A stretch of 5,877 nt of DNA, from NCBI GenBank assembly GCA_030018645.1, contig JASEHX010000082.1, positions 1 through 5,877 on the forward strand, in the 5' to 3' direction. A program made the translations under genes and the position numbers. The notes under the pieces were generated by a model that worked only from the letters and a program-made list of their open reading frames with translations, searched no databases and was not told the origin of the DNA. Shown one piece after another: positions 5,156 to 5,877 of this stretch; the stretch's first letter is position 1; every line of letters begins with the position of its first letter. Source of the stretch: Candidatus Margulisiibacteriota bacterium (GTDB lineage: Bacteria; Margulisbacteria; WOR-1; O2-12-FULL-45-9).

Positions 5156-5189
5156 CATAAAGCGGTTTTTGTGCCCATCGCCGGGGTAT
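5156..5189. other. Short convergent gap between rnfB and vapC
   Basis: These 34 bases separate the ends of two genes that run towards each other. No strong hairpin followed by a T-run is seen on either strand. The best is ggta-tt-tacc at 5185-5194, too weak to call a terminator, so the two transcripts may overlap. Confidence 0.5.
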
Positions 5190-5606
5190 TTACCTTTGAT
5201 TTAATAATTCAATCTTAATTTCTTTGACAATCTTAAGTTTTCGATCATTGGTAATAAACATATCTGCTGAATTTTCTAAGGCACAACTTATCTGAAGCGC
5301 ATCCGGCAAGCGTAAAGCATATTTAGCCGAAAGAGCGGCAGCCGTATCCGCGATTGCCGGGGAAATAGCACAAATGCTTAAATTGGGAAAATTTTCAAGA
5401 ATGGTGCGGTAATCCTGCACTACCTCATATTGGCCACGCTGGTAAGGCTTTACTAAAATTTCCGCCAGAGTAATCGCGGAAGTAATCCCTTGGTATTCAC
5501 CTTTTTCAATTGAGTGAAACAATTTTAAAGTAGTGTTAATATACTTTGGGGCTTCCTCAAGATGGTAAATAAACACCATCGAATCCAAAAATAGCTTCCG
5601 GCTCAT
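5190..5606 (-). CDS. vapC: VapC-type PIN-domain ribonuclease toxin
   Basis: A 138-residue PIN-domain protein of the VapC kind: metal-dependent endoribonucleases that cut tRNA or rRNA when free of antitoxin. The acidic active site is visible as Asp8 (LFLDS), Glu49 (TLAEIL), Asp102 (LRLPDALQ) and Asp121 (ITNDRKL), spaced as in the family, so the enzyme should be active. The start at 5606 is preferred over an upstream in-frame ATG at 5675. It makes the classic ATGA overlap with the vapB stop (5603-5606), has an aagga Shine-Dalgarno upstream, and places the first beta strand at residue 4. The upstream extension lies within vapB coding sequence. The target RNA cannot be predicted. Confidence 0.93.
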   Translation of the reverse strand: MSRKLFLDSMVFIYHLEEAPKYINTTLKLFHSIEKGEYQGITSAITLAEILVKPYQRGQYEVVQDYRTILENFPNLSICAISPAIADTAAALSAKYALRLPDALQISCALENSADMFITNDRKLKIVKEIKIELLNQR

Positions 5607-5854
5607 TTTTTCTTCCTTCTCCCCCAACCCTTTCTGATGCTTCCTATATATTTTAGCGGGTCTGTCCCCTCCCATACATTAGAATGCATCCCCGCCAGCG
5701 AATCAGTGTAATTCTTGGGTTTTTTTAAAAGAATAATCTTCCCATCCAACCCCTCAATTAATAATTCGTCCCCGGGCTTCAAATTAACATACTGGCGAAT
5801 ATTTTTGGGAATTACAATCTGGTTTTTTGAGCTCAATTTCGCTTTACCTGTCAT
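5603..5854 (-). CDS. vapB: VapB antitoxin with AbrB/MazE-type DNA-binding domain
   Basis: An 83-residue antitoxin. Residues 3-46 form a SpoVT/AbrB swapped-hairpin domain (LSSKNQIVIPKNIRQYVNLKPGDELLI pattern), which binds the operon promoter. The tail (50-83: SLAGMHSNVWEGTDP, then a basic end of RRKKK) is the part that usually wraps the PIN toxin. Aggagg at 5868-5863, eight bases before the ATG, is the strongest Shine-Dalgarno in the window. It lies directly upstream of vapC in the usual antitoxin-first order. The promoter is beyond the right edge. Members of this family typically repress their own operon. Confidence 0.92.
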   Translation of the reverse strand: MTGKAKLSSKNQIVIPKNIRQYVNLKPGDELLIEGLDGKIILLKKPKNYTDSLAGMHSNVWEGTDPLKYIGSIRKGWGRRKKK

Positions 5855-5862
5855 TATTTAAT

Positions 5863-5868
5863 CCTCCT
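5863..5868 (-). promoter_or_regulatory. Consensus ribosome binding site of vapB
   Basis: aggagg on the - strand, eight bases before the vapB ATG. It fixes that start and shows that this genome uses Shine-Dalgarno initiation, in contrast to the starts of rnfC and the left antitoxin, which have none. Confidence 0.85.
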
Positions 5869-5877
5869 CTTTGCTTT

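Noticed and set aside
5156..5220. Frameshift or readthrough hiding the RnfB ferredoxin domain
   Set aside because: In-frame sequence after the TAG has no cysteine before the next stop, other frames show no CxxC motifs, and vapC occupies the following DNA.
5607..5675. Longer start for vapC at 5675
   Set aside because: The extra 23 residues are coded across vapB and contain no PIN strand. The ATGA overlap and the aagga site favour 5606.

Overview
The window carries a complete six-gene Rnf operon on the + strand in the order rnfC-rnfD-rnfG-rnfE-rnfA-rnfB (986-5155). Rnf is the membrane complex that moves electrons between ferredoxin and NAD+ while pumping Na+ or H+. On each side, on the - strand, sits a two-gene toxin-antitoxin module. 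On the left (144-894) is a nucleotidyltransferase gene preceded by a small helical partner, resembling MenAT1/AbiEii-type pairs. On the right (5190-5854) is a clear VapBC pair. The C-D-G-E-A-B order is the one found in clostridia, Thermotoga and many anaerobic candidate phyla, unlike the A-B-C-D-G-E order of proteobacteria. Moderate GC in rnf, AT-rich toxin-antitoxin genes, UGA used as stop and short palindromic repeats fit an uncultured anaerobic bacterium. The phylum cannot be fixed from this window.

Layout: 1-143 is gene-free and begins with a 30-base near-perfect palindrome. 144-894 is the left toxin-antitoxin pair, leftward. 895-985 is a divergent promoter region in which both genes have a -10-like box very close to the start codon and no Shine-Dalgarno. 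986-3468 holds rnfC, rnfD and rnfG, each overlapping the next. 3469-3648 is a 180-base gap almost filled by a nested palindromic repeat. 3649-5155 holds rnfE, rnfA and rnfB with 1-base and 4-base overlaps. 5156-5189 is a short convergent gap, then vapC and vapB leftward.

The main surprise is that the Rnf complex looks reduced. The membrane core (RnfD, RnfE, RnfA) is full length and keeps the four membrane cysteines expected to hold the RnfA/RnfE iron-sulfur centre. The electron-handling soluble parts are cut down. RnfB stops after its first Fe-S motif and has no 2[4Fe-4S] ferredoxin domain. RnfC lacks most of its N-terminal sandwich domain, with a tandem 11-base repeat at the junction. RnfG lacks a central stretch and has Ser in place of the Thr that normally carries covalent FMN. 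RnfD keeps its FMN Thr in an altered motif. All frames are open, so this is either a streamlined Rnf variant or an early stage of decay.

The 158-base repeat between rnfG and rnfE and the 30-base palindrome at the window start belong to one family. The 30-mer is the two ends of the long element joined, in opposite orientation. The long element splits the operon and leaves a perfect TATAAT six bases before the rnfE start.
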